From NCBI GenBank assembly GCA_963838095.1, contig CAWIPO010000006.1, forward strand, positions 868,001 through 932,000: DNA of 64,000 nucleotides. Reading direction: 5' to 3'. The position numbers were made by a program, and so were the translations under genes. Source of the stretch: CAWCGU01 sp963838095. Lineage in GTDB: Bacteria > Actinomycetota > Thermoleophilia > Solirubrobacterales > 70-9. Shown here piece after piece: positions 51,135 to 59,992 of this stretch (position 1 is its first letter; each line of letters begins with the position of its first letter). Under the pieces are notes generated by a model that did no database searches, was not told the DNA's origin, and was given only the letters and a program-made list of their open reading frames with translations.

Positions 51135-52862
51135 GTGCGCCGCCTGGGACTGATCGCGGTCGCCCTCGCCGCCCTGGCCGGCGTCGCGTCGGGGAGCGCG
51201 GGCGCCGATGACACAGCGACCTACAGGGTCGAGCTCGACAACGCGTTCGGCATCGTCGAGGGGTCGCAGGTTCGCGTCGCGGGGGTCAATGTGGGCTCGG
51301 TCACGGGGCTCGCGATCACCCCCGAGAAGCGGGCCGAGGTGACGATCGAGGTGTCGGGGGACCGTGCGAAGTTCGGCACCGAGACGCACTGCTCGAGCGA
51401 GCCCCAGTCGCTGATCGCGGAGTACTTCCTCGACTGCCAGCCGGCGGGTCCGCCGCTTGCCGAGGGCGGCCTGATCCCGGTCGGCCAGACCAGCCAGACC
51501 GTGCAGCTGGACTCGGTCCTGAACACCTTCCGAGAGCCCTTCAAGCTGCGTCTGCAGCTGCTCCTGAACGAGTTCGGCACGGGGCTTGCGGGCAACGCGG
51601 AGAACCTGAACGCGGCGATTCGGCGCGGGGCGCCGGCCCTGGGGCAGCTCGACGAGGCGCTGGGGATTCTCGCCCGGCGCAACAAGACCTTCCGCGGCAT
51701 GGTCGTGGACGCGTCCGAGGTGCTTTCCGCCCTCGCCCGCCGGCGGGAGGACATCACGCGCTTCATCGTCGCGGCAAAGGAGCTCTCCAGCGCCGCCGCC
51801 GATCGCGGGACCGACCTCTCGCGCGACGTCGAGCTGTTCGACGACCTGCTGGTGGAGCTGCGCCCCACCCTGGTCGAGCTGGGTCGCGTCGCCCGCCTCG
51901 GGACCCCGCTGCTTGCGAGCCTCGACCGCTCCTCCGGCGAGCTGGCTCGGCTCGGATCGCTGTTTCCGGACTTCGCCGACAACGGCCGCGTCGCCCTCAC
52001 CAGCCTCGGGGTCGCAAGCGAGGTCGGCGAGGCCGCCGCCGAGGAGGCGGGCGAGGAGACCGACGCCCTGCGCCGCAGCGGGCGCGACGCGCCGGCGATC
52101 ACCGAGCTGCTGAAGGACCTGCTCCGCGACATCGACGATCCCCGGCGGGCGGTTGAGATCGACGCTCGCGCGGCCAGGACCTGTGACGACCCGACGCGGT
52201 CGTGCTGGGCCACCGGCCGGGCGGCGCCCACCGGCTACACCGGCATGGAGGGCGTTCTCAACTACGCCTACTACCTCGCCGGGGCGACGAACCAGGTGGA
52301 CGCGATCAGCCACCTGCTGCACGTGAACATCTACTCGGCGGGGCCGGTCGGGAACCCGTGCGGAACCTGGTTCACGGGCGGCGAGCCCGGCAGCGCCAAC
52401 TTCGGGGTGCCCGCCAGCGACGGCGGCCTGACCACGAACATCCACGACGCCGCCCCGTGCGTGTCCTGGCTGGGGCCGAACCAGCCCGGCCTCAACTACG
52501 AGGTGAACCTGCCGCCGTATGACCCCTCGGTCTGCCCCGAGGGAAGCGATGCGCCCGAGCTCTGCAATCCCGCGGGCGCGTCCGCGACGGCGACGGGCGG
52601 GACGACGAGCGGCGGCCCGCCTGCGGCCGATCCTTCGGTCCCCGCTCCGGGCGACGCGCCCACGTCGCCGGCGCCCGGCGAGCCCGGTCCCGCGGCGCCC
52701 CCCTCGACGCTGCCACCGGACGTGCTCGAGGACCTTCTCGATCTGCCGCCGGAGGTAATCGACGAGCTGCTGCCGGACGCGGGCAGCGGCGGCGGCTCGG
52801 GTGGCGGGGGCGACGAGGAGACCGGCGCCCTGCTCGACTTCCTGTTCGGAGGGGCGCCATGA
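51135..52862 (+). CDS. MCE-family lipid-transport protein (2nd of six)
   Basis: 575 residues, GTG start. A signal peptide-like N-terminus (LGLIAVALAALAGVASGSAGA) leads to the MCE domain (YRVELDNAFGIVEGSQVRVAGVNVGSVTGLAIT). Cysteines (ETHCSSEPQSLIAEYFLDCQ, TCDDPTRSCW) suggest disulfides. A long Ala/Glu helical region is followed by a proline-rich tail (PAADPSVPAPGDAP, PSTLPPDVLEDLLDLPP). It is joined to the next gene by an ATGA overlap. Confidence 0.92.
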   Translation: MRRLGLIAVALAALAGVASGSAGADDTATYRVELDNAFGIVEGSQVRVAGVNVGSVTGLAITPEKRAEVTIEVSGDRAKFGTETHCSSEPQSLIAEYFLDCQPAGPPLAEGGLIPVGQTSQTVQLDSVLNTFREPFKLRLQLLLNEFGTGLAGNAENLNAAIRRGAPALGQLDEALGILARRNKTFRGMVVDASEVLSALARRREDITRFIVAAKELSSAAADRGTDLSRDVELFDDLLVELRPTLVELGRVARLGTPLLASLDRSSGELARLGSLFPDFADNGRVALTSLGVASEVGEAAAEEAGEETDALRRSGRDAPAITELLKDLLRDIDDPRRAVEIDARAARTCDDPTRSCWATGRAAPTGYTGMEGVLNYAYYLAGATNQVDAISHLLHVNIYSAGPVGNPCGTWFTGGEPGSANFGVPASDGGLTTNIHDAAPCVSWLGPNQPGLNYEVNLPPYDPSVCPEGSDAPELCNPAGASATATGGTTSGGPPAADPSVPAPGDAPTSPAPGEPGPAAPPSTLPPDVLEDLLDLPPEVIDELLPDAGSGGGSGGGGDEETGALLDFLFGGAP

Positions 52863-54478
52863 GGTCACGCGGCAGGGGGCTCGCTTCGCCGACCGTGATC
52901 GGAAGCGTCACGACCCTGATCGTGATCGTCGTCGTCTTCCTCGCCTACAACGCCAACAACGGCCTTCCGTTCGTCCCGGTGTATCGCGTCTCCGTCGAGG
53001 TGCCGAACGCGGCTCGGATGCTGCCCAGCAACGAGGTCAGGATCGGAGGCCGCCGGGTGGGGGTCGTGGAGTCGCTGGAGCCGATCCCCTCCTCCGACGA
53101 GGCGGTCACCTCAGCGAACGGGGAGAGCACGGCCGCGCTGCTCAACCTGAAGCTCGACCTGGAGGCGAAGCCGCTGCCGGAGGACTCGACGTTCCGTATC
53201 CGCTACCGCTCGGCGTTCGGCCTCAAGTACCTCGAGGTGACGCGCGGGACAGGGTCGCCGGCGCCTGAGGGCTTCGTCTTCCGCGACACGGACACCCTGC
53301 ACACCGACCCGGCGCCGGACACCCCCGAGGTGGTCGCCCAGACCGAGGAAGACGAGATCAGCAACACCTTCAAGCCCGCCACCCGCGAGCACGCGCGGAC
53401 CACGCTCACCGGGTTCGGCGACGCCTTCAGCGGCCGCGGCGTCGCACTCAACCGCGTGATCCAGGGGTCCCGGGAGCTGTTCTCGCATCTGACGCCGGTT
53501 GCTCGCGTCCTGGCGGCGCCGGGAACCGAGCTCGGCAGGCTGATCGAAGAGCTCGGCGACACCGCACGGATCTTCGCCTCGGTGGCCGAGCAGCAGGCGG
53601 AGTTGTTCGGCTGGGCGGCGGATGTCTTCGGTGCGATCTCCCCCGAGAGCCTTGCGGAGACGATCTCCGAAGGGGTGCCGACGCTCGAGACCGCGCTCGA
53701 CGTGCTTCCGGGTCAGCGGCGCCTGCTCGCGAAGGTCGCGGCCCTGTCGGGCAACCTGCTGCCGGGGGCGCAGGCGCTGGAGACCGCGCTGCCGCCCCTG
53801 AACGACGCGGCCGAGGTGGGCACCCCCGTGCTCGCCCGCACGCCAGCCGTGGCGGTCAAGCTGGAGCGCTCGCTGGCGGAGCTGGAGACGCTGGTGGACC
53901 AGCCGAGCACCCTGGTGTCGCTGCTGAGGCTCACCGACTTCTTCGACTCGGCCCTCCCGCTCGCCGCCCACGTCGTCCCGGCGCAGACGGTGTGCAACTA
54001 CTTCAACTACTTCTTCGGCTTCGTTCCGGCAACGATCGCCGAGGAGGACCAGGTGGGATTCACCGCTCGCCAGCGCGCGCTGGTGGTGCCCACCGGCCCG
54101 ATCCACGTCGGCGCCGGGCCGGCTGAGGTCACCCTCCCCGGGGAGGCCGAGGCCTCGGTCGGCGGGTACTCGGGCCTCCGCGCGAACGGGATCGCGGGGG
54201 TCGCGCCCGATCCGGCAGCCGAGGGCGTCTTCAAGCCGTACGAGATCCCGATCCTCCACTACAACGCCTACGGCCCCTCGGGCCAAAGCGACGCCGACTG
54301 CCAGGCGGGACAGGCGGGCTACGTGCTCGGCCAGCGCCTCGTTCCCGGCCAGCCGGTTTCGGATCCCACCGCCTTCTACGCCGACATCCCCGGCTCGCTC
54401 GGCCCCACGACCGTGTTCTTCAACCGCAACGGCAAGCGGGTGCTGCACGACACCCGCGTGCCGTCGAGGCAGCCATGA
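52859..54478 (+). CDS. MCE-family lipid-transport protein (3rd of six)
   Basis: 539 residues. The membrane anchor (VIGSVTTLIVIVVVFLAYNANNG) precedes the MCE domain (YRVSVEVPNAARMLPSNEVRIGGRRVGVVESLEPIP). A helical tail with heptad-like Ala/Leu spacing follows, then a region with repeated short charged segments. Start and stop both overlap neighbours by 4 bases, so translation is coupled. Confidence 0.93.
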   Translation: MRSRGRGLASPTVIGSVTTLIVIVVVFLAYNANNGLPFVPVYRVSVEVPNAARMLPSNEVRIGGRRVGVVESLEPIPSSDEAVTSANGESTAALLNLKLDLEAKPLPEDSTFRIRYRSAFGLKYLEVTRGTGSPAPEGFVFRDTDTLHTDPAPDTPEVVAQTEEDEISNTFKPATREHARTTLTGFGDAFSGRGVALNRVIQGSRELFSHLTPVARVLAAPGTELGRLIEELGDTARIFASVAEQQAELFGWAADVFGAISPESLAETISEGVPTLETALDVLPGQRRLLAKVAALSGNLLPGAQALETALPPLNDAAEVGTPVLARTPAVAVKLERSLAELETLVDQPSTLVSLLRLTDFFDSALPLAAHVVPAQTVCNYFNYFFGFVPATIAEEDQVGFTARQRALVVPTGPIHVGAGPAEVTLPGEAEASVGGYSGLRANGIAGVAPDPAAEGVFKPYEIPILHYNAYGPSGQSDADCQAGQAGYVLGQRLVPGQPVSDPTAFYADIPGSLGPTTVFFNRNGKRVLHDTRVPSRQP

Positions 54479-56142
54479 GCCCGGCGAGGACGAAGCGCAA
54501 GCTCGTGCCCAACTCGCTGATCGGGGCGTTCCTGATCGCGATCACCATCGCGGGAGGCATCGTCGCCTTCACCAAGGAGCTCCCCTTCCAGCAGCACTAC
54601 GAGGTGAAGGCGATGTTCGCGTCGGCCTCGAACGTGCGCCTCTCGGCTCCGGTCCGGATCGCGGGCATCAACGTCGGCGAGGTGGTTGGCGTCGATCACG
54701 TGGCGCGGGTCCGGAGTCGAAGGCGAGGAGAGCGCCCCAAATGCGGCGCTGGTGACGATGCGGATAGACGAAGGTGCGCGCCCGCTGAAGACCGACGCCA
54801 CGTTCCAGCTTCGTCCGCGCCTTTTCCTGGAGGGGAACCTGTTCGTGGAGGTTCGCTCGGGCAGCCCGGGCGCGCAGGAGGCCGGCGACAACTACGTCTT
54901 CGGGCTGGAGGCAACGTCGACCTCGGTGCAGCTCGACGAGGTGCTGACGACCCTTCAGCAGCCGGTCAGGGTCGAGCTCCAGCGCACGCTGGCCGAGCTG
55001 GGATCGGCGCTCACCGAGCACGGCGGCGGTGAGGGCCTGCAGCGCTTCTATGGCTCCTCGCCCCCGGCGTTCAGGAGCAGCGCGATCGTCGCCGAGGCCC
55101 TCCTCGGCAGCGCCCCGCACGAGCTCTCCGCCCTGATTCGCAACACCGCCAAGGTGATGCGCGGCCTCGGCCGCAGCCCTTCGGAGCTCCAGGGGCTGGT
55201 CTCGAACCTGGGCACCGTGATGGGAGCGCTGGCCGCCAACGACGCCGACCTCGAGCGGACGATCGCGCTGCTGCCGCCGACGATCGCGACGGCGCGTCCC
55301 ACGCTGGCGAGCCTCAATGCCGCCTTCCCGCCGGTCCGGGCGCTGGCGATCGAGGCGGTCCCCGGGGTCGAGGCCGCGGCGCCGGCGCTGGTCGCGGCGA
55401 CACCCTGGGCCCGCCAGCTCAGCGAGCTGGTGTCGCGGCCGGAGCTGCGCGGGCTGGTCGCCGACCTGCGCCCAGCGGTCCCGGACCTGACCGCGCTGCT
55501 GCTCGAGACCGCTCCTTTCCTGGAGCAAACACGGGCGCTGTCGAGCTGCTTCACCGAGGTTGTGGTGCCCTGGTCCAGCGACACCGTCACGGACCCGATC
55601 GAGCCCGCGACCGGCCGGGTCTACGAGGAGCTGGGGTACGGCCTGGTCGGGGTCGGCGGCGAGAGCCGCTCGCACGACGCCAACGGGCCCTACATCCGGG
55701 CCCTTGCCGGGGCGGGCACCAACACCGTCGAGTTCCCGCCGACCGTGGACCGGCCCGAGGAGGCCTTCGGGATCACGCCCTACGAGATTCTGGGCGCGGT
55801 ACCGGCGCTCGAATCCTCAGCGAAGACTCCCTACCGCCCCGACGTCCCCTGCGAGACCCAGGAGCCGCCGGATCTGCGGGCGGTGACGGGCGCACCGCCG
55901 ACGCAGAGCACGGTGGCCGGCACGGAAGACGCGGTGCTTCCGGAGCCGATCACGAAGCTGTCGCAGCTCTACCTGCGGATGCTCGACTCCTTCGCGCGCG
56001 CCGAGACGCTCCGCGAGCAGGGTCGCGAGGCAGCGGCCGAGGCGGCATACGCCGATGCCGTCCGCGAGCAGGCGAGGCTCGAGTCGGGAGCGATTCCCCG
56101 CCTCGAACGGCAGATCCAGGCGCTGGGAGGCACGGCGAGTGA
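54475..56142 (+). CDS. MCE-family lipid-transport protein (4th of six, frameshifted as sequenced)
   Basis: About 555 residues after correction. The anchor (LIGAFLIAITIAGGIVAFTKE) and MCE strands (YEVKAMFASASNVRLSAPVRIAGINVGEVVG) are in the first frame. One extra base near 54704-54709 moves to the frame containing SGVEGEESAPNAALVTMRID, LFLEGNLFVEVRSG and a long helical tail. The expected stop is the TGA at 56140-56142, overlapping the next gene's GTG; reaching it needs a further net -1 or +2 change near the end. Without correction the second frame runs on to 57475 in the shadow of the next gene. Confidence 0.85.
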
Positions 56143-57452
56143 AGGACGCGATCCGCAGGCACCTGCGCGATTTCGTCGCCGTGGCCGTGCTCGCCGCGGT
56201 CGGCCTCGTGACGCTGTGGGTGATCCTCCAGGAGCAACGGCTGCGGATCCCGGTCCTCGAGGAGCGACCCTTCGAGCTGAAGGCGGAGTTCGAGACCGGC
56301 CAGGCCGTCGTCTCCGGTCAGGGCCAGGTGATCAGGGTGGCGGGCATCCGGATCGGCGACGTCCAGGAAGTCGAGCTGTCCGAGGGCGTCGCCGTCGCGA
56401 CCTTCGCCATCGACCGCGAGTACCTGCCGATCTACAGCGACGCCACGATCCTGTTGCGGCCGACTACAGGGCTCAAGGACATGTTCTTCGACCTCGACCC
56501 GGGGACCGCCGCCGCGGGCGAGGTGGAGGAGGGCGAAACGCTCCCGATCACCAGCACGGCGCCGGATATCAACCTCGACCAGGTGCTGGCGGCCCTGGAC
56601 GCGGACACCCGCGCCTACCTGCGCCTGGCCCTCGTCGGCGCCGGCCAGGGGCTCGACGGGCGCGCTCGCGACCTCGGCAGGCTGCTCGGCGGCCTCGGGC
56701 CGATCAACGAGAAGATCGCGGCCCTGAACGGGGAGGTGGCCGACCGGCGCGCGCAGCTGCGCTCGCTTGTGCACGCCCTGAACCTCGTCACCGGGGAAGT
56801 CGGTCGCGCCGAGGACGACCTCGCGCGGCTGATTGCGGCCGCAAACGGGGCGCTGGAGGCGGTTGCTTCCCGCGAGCCGGATCTCAGCCGTTCGCTCCAG
56901 TCCCTGCCCGAAACGCTCGAGGTGGCGCAGGAGACGCTGGCCGACGTCGGCAGCCTCGCCGACGTCCTCGGCCCGACCGCAAACCATCTACGCCCGTTCG
57001 CTGCCGAGCTTCCCTCGATGTCGCGGTCGCTGGAGTCCCTCGCCACTTCGACGACGCCGGTGCTCAGCGACCAGATCCGCCCCTTCGTCAGGGCTGCCCG
57101 GCCGCTGGTCCCCGATCTCGCCGGCGCCGCGCGCAGCTACTCACGGGCCGCCCCGGATCTGACGGTGATCGGCGAGCAGGTGAACAGGCTGGCGAACATG
57201 ACCGCCTACAACCCGCGCGGGCGGGAGGAGCCCGGGGTGGACGGTCGCGACGAGGGCTACCTGTACTGGGCGGCCTGGGTGACGCACAACGGAACCAGCG
57301 TCTTCGAGGCAGCCGACGGGAACGGGCTGTACCGCCGCTTCTACCTCACCGGGAGCTGCACCCACCTGGCCAACATGATCACGACCACGCCGCTGGGGCC
57401 GCTGGTGCACGATCTCGACCTCCTCTTCGCCGCGGGAGCGCCGTGCGCATGA
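56139..57452 (+). CDS. MCE-family lipid-transport protein (5th of six)
   Basis: 437 residues from the GTG at 56139 (GTGA overlap with the previous gene). An N-terminal anchor (FVAVAVLAAVGLVTLWVIL) precedes the MCE domain (FELKAEFETGQAVVSGQGQVIRVAGIRIGDVQEVEL). A helical tail and a C-terminal region with GSCTHLANM and GAPCA cysteines follow. It is in the middle of the operon. Confidence 0.93.
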   Translation: MKDAIRRHLRDFVAVAVLAAVGLVTLWVILQEQRLRIPVLEERPFELKAEFETGQAVVSGQGQVIRVAGIRIGDVQEVELSEGVAVATFAIDREYLPIYSDATILLRPTTGLKDMFFDLDPGTAAAGEVEEGETLPITSTAPDINLDQVLAALDADTRAYLRLALVGAGQGLDGRARDLGRLLGGLGPINEKIAALNGEVADRRAQLRSLVHALNLVTGEVGRAEDDLARLIAAANGALEAVASREPDLSRSLQSLPETLEVAQETLADVGSLADVLGPTANHLRPFAAELPSMSRSLESLATSTTPVLSDQIRPFVRAARPLVPDLAGAARSYSRAAPDLTVIGEQVNRLANMTAYNPRGREEPGVDGRDEGYLYWAAWVTHNGTSVFEAADGNGLYRRFYLTGSCTHLANMITTTPLGPLVHDLDLLFAAGAPCA

Positions 57453-57474
57453 GCTTTGGCAGGAGAAAGCGCTG

Positions 57475-59049
57475 ATGGAGAAGCAGGCTCCCTCCGTTAC
57501 TCGCATCCTGATCGCGGTCGGCTTCGCGCTCTCGTGCTTCTGCATCCTGCTGTTCCTGTGGCTCTCCTTCGGCGGTCCGGTGCCGCTGAGCGCGCAGAGC
57601 TACCGGATCAGCGCGGACTTCTCCGAGGCTGTGACGCTCCCAGTCGAGGCCGACGTGCGGATCGGCGGCGTCACCGTGGGGTCGGTGAAGAGCCTTGAGC
57701 TGGCCCCGCGCAGCGAAACCGAGACTGGGCCGGAGGCAACCCGCGCCGAGATCGAGATCGAGCCCGAGTTCGCGCCCATCTCAGCGGACGCGCGCGCAAT
57801 CCTGCGCCAGAAGACACTGCTAGGCGAGACCTACGTGGAGCTGACCTCCGGCTCAGAGCCGGGCGAGCCGCAGGCGCCGGTCAGCCTCGGCGTCGCGGCC
57901 AGCGTCTCCGATGCCGAGGCGGCGCCCCCGTCGGTCCCTGACGGCGGGCATCTCGCCGACACCCAGGTGGAGGAGGCAACCCAGATCGACGAGATCTTCA
58001 ACGCCCTCGACGAGGAGACCCGGCGCTCGTTCCAGGCCTGGCAAAAAAACGCGGCGTTGGCCGTGGACCAGCGCGGATTGGACATGAACGACGCGCTCGG
58101 CAATCTCGACCCGTTCGTGTTCGACTCGACCGAGCTGCTCGAGGTGCTCGATGCCGAGCGGCCGTACGTGAGGGGGCTGGTGCGGGACACCGGCCAGGTG
58201 TTCGCGGCCCTCAGCGACCACGAGCGGGACCTGGGGACGCTGATCGCGGACTCCGAGTCGGCCTTCGAGGCGGTCGCCTCCGAGGACGTGGCGCTCGGCG
58301 AGGCGTTCACGATCCTGCCGACCTTCGAGCGCGAGGCCAGGGCCACGCTCGAGCGCCTCGAAGGCTTCCGGTCCGGAGCCGAGCCGCTGGTCGATGCGCT
58401 GCTGCCCGCCAGCGTCGATGTCGCGCCCACCCTGCGCTCGGTGTCGAAGCTGTCGCCCTCGCTGCGGGACCTGTTCGTCGATCTGGACCCGCTCTATGAC
58501 GCCGCCGATCCGGGGCTGCCCGCCCTCACCGCCACGCTCGATGAGCTGGCGCCGGCACTGCAATCTCTCGACCCCTTCCTCGCCAACCTGAACCCGGTCG
58601 TGCGGACGCTCAGCCTCTACCGGCACTCGGTCACCGATTTCCTCGCCGGGCCACCGTCGGGGATCGCCGACACGCTCCCGATCCAGCCCGGCCAGCCGGC
58701 ACCTCGTCACATCGTCCGCCAGTTCTCCTACATCAGCCCGGAGGCGCTGGCGCTATACCCGCAGCGGTTGGCGACCAACCGCGGGAACGGCTACATGCAG
58801 CCGCTCTCCCTGACGAACTCCACTACCGCGAGCCGCGGCATCGCCGCCAGCCTCGACTGCCGCAACACCGACTACACCCCGACCAGTGCCGACCCCGACG
58901 AGGGCGAGGTCGGTTACGGGTCGGCGCCGGCCGACGTCAACAACGGCCAGCCGGCGAACTCCGTGTTCGCCCCGTGCGTGATCGCTCCCGACTGGTCGGA
59001 GTTCGGCCTCGGCTCGGGGCGCGCCCCGGTGACAACGCCGGACGACTAG
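57475..59049 (+). CDS. MCE-family lipid-transport protein (6th of six)
   Basis: 524 residues. The anchor (ILIAVGFALSCFCILLFLWLSFGG) precedes the MCE domain (YRISADFSEAVTLPVEADVRIGGVTVGSVKSLELAP). A helical tail is followed by a Ser/Asn-rich C-terminus (SLDCRNTDYTPTSADPDEG). The start lies 22 bases after the previous stop, with AGGAGAAAG as ribosome binding site. An 8-codon frame (MSFGRRKR, 57449-57475) overlaps both genes. It is the last gene of the operon. Confidence 0.92.
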   Translation: MEKQAPSVTRILIAVGFALSCFCILLFLWLSFGGPVPLSAQSYRISADFSEAVTLPVEADVRIGGVTVGSVKSLELAPRSETETGPEATRAEIEIEPEFAPISADARAILRQKTLLGETYVELTSGSEPGEPQAPVSLGVAASVSDAEAAPPSVPDGGHLADTQVEEATQIDEIFNALDEETRRSFQAWQKNAALAVDQRGLDMNDALGNLDPFVFDSTELLEVLDAERPYVRGLVRDTGQVFAALSDHERDLGTLIADSESAFEAVASEDVALGEAFTILPTFEREARATLERLEGFRSGAEPLVDALLPASVDVAPTLRSVSKLSPSLRDLFVDLDPLYDAADPGLPALTATLDELAPALQSLDPFLANLNPVVRTLSLYRHSVTDFLAGPPSGIADTLPIQPGQPAPRHIVRQFSYISPEALALYPQRLATNRGNGYMQPLSLTNSTTASRGIAASLDCRNTDYTPTSADPDEGEVGYGSAPADVNNGQPANSVFAPCVIAPDWSEFGLGSGRAPVTTPDD

Positions 59050-59078
59050 GCAGTCACCGGGGCACTCGCCCGAAACGC

Positions 59079-59585
59079 TCAGCGGAGCGAGACCGCAACC
59101 TCCTCGAGCAGGTCCATCGCCTCCTGGAGGCCGTCCTCCATCCCGGAGTTGATGTGCGCGTCGCGGCCTTCCGTGTTGCGGTGCTGCACGAGGATCTCGA
59201 CCGTCGTGCGCCCGTCGACCTCGGTCAGCGTCATGGTGTTCACCGTCGCCTCGGCTTCCGGGTCCATGCCCGGCATCATGTCCGCGAGGCCCTCGAAGAC
59301 CTCGGTCGAGACGATCCGCTCGTTCGGGACGATCTCGCGGTACTCGCCGTGGAACGCGACCTCGAATCCCTCACTGGCGATCATCACGTACCGCCACTTG
59401 CCGCCGACCCGGAGGTCGATCTCGGCGATGGTCATCTCGCCGCGTTGGCCGCTCCACCAACGCTTCACCAGCTCCGGCGTGGTGAACGCCTCGTACACCA
59501 GGTGCTTGGGGGCGTCGAACTCCCGCCTGATCAGGATCTGATCATCAGTGGGGAGCGTCACCTCCGCCGTTCCTTTACTCGTCAC
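59079..59585 (-). CDS. SRPBCC/AHSA1-like protein paired with ArsR regulator
   Basis: 168 residues from the GTG at 59585, overlapping the arsR gene by 11 bases; GTG at 59594 is an alternative. The fold runs DDQILIRREFDAPKHLVYEAFTTPELVKRWWSG, IDLRVGGKWRYVM, EVAFHGEYREIVPNERIV and EVDGRTTVEILVQHRN. ArsR-SRPBCC pairs are common in actinobacteria; the SRPBCC protein probably binds or transforms an aromatic or lipid-like ligand. Confidence 0.85.
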   Translation of the reverse strand: MTSKGTAEVTLPTDDQILIRREFDAPKHLVYEAFTTPELVKRWWSGQRGEMTIAEIDLRVGGKWRYVMIASEGFEVAFHGEYREIVPNERIVSTEVFEGLADMMPGMDPEAEATVNTMTLTEVDGRTTVEILVQHRNTEGRDAHINSGMEDGLQEAMDLLEEVAVSLR

Positions 59586-59931
59586 TGCGTCCACGTCCTT
59601 CCTCCTTTTGTTTGAGTTCCTCCAACACGACATCCAGCTCCTCGAACCGCTCCGACCACGAGCGCTCGTAGGCCTTCACCCAGTCATGGATGGGCTTGAG
59701 CGCGTGGCCGTTCAGCCGATAGAGCCGCCGCCTTCCGTCTTCTCGCACGTCAACGGCTCCCACTTCTCGTAGGACCCGCAGGTGCTTGGACACCTGCGGC
59801 TGGGACAGCCCGAGCTGCTCGACGAGGTCGTTGACGGGGCGCTCGCCACTCGCGAGCACGTCGAGGATCTGCCGCCGCCGGGGCTCCGCCACCGCGTTGA
59901 ACGCATCCGCCGTAGTCGCTGCTCGTGCCAT
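59575..59931 (-). CDS. ArsR/SmtB-family transcriptional regulator
   Basis: 118 residues. The winged helix is RRQILDVLASGERPVNDLVEQLGLSQPQVSKHLRVLREVG near residues 18-57. No metal-binding cysteines are seen, so it senses something other than a metal. It is co-transcribed with the SRPBCC gene and has a dyad in its upstream region. Confidence 0.9.
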   Translation of the reverse strand: MARAATTADAFNAVAEPRRRQILDVLASGERPVNDLVEQLGLSQPQVSKHLRVLREVGAVDVREDGRRRLYRLNGHALKPIHDWVKAYERSWSERFEELDVVLEELKQKEEGRGRSDE

Positions 59932-59937
59932 GTTCCG

Positions 59938-59966
59938 GACATTATATACCTATATCGGAATATGTC
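59938..59966. promoter_or_regulatory. AT-rich dyad between arsR and the reductase gene
   Basis: GACAT (59938-59942) and ATGTC (59962-59966) are inverted around an AT-rich centre (TATATACCTATAT), in a region far poorer in GC than its surroundings. It lies just before both the arsR start (59931) and the reductase start (59993). An ArsR operator and the shared promoter region are likely. Confidence 0.5.
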
Positions 59967-59992
59967 AACCGCATGTAGAGTCGCGCCGGCTG

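Noticed and set aside
56143..57475. Continuation of the fourth mce gene's second frame to 57475
   Set aside because: It is the shadow of the fifth mce gene; the GTGA overlap marks the natural end at 56142.
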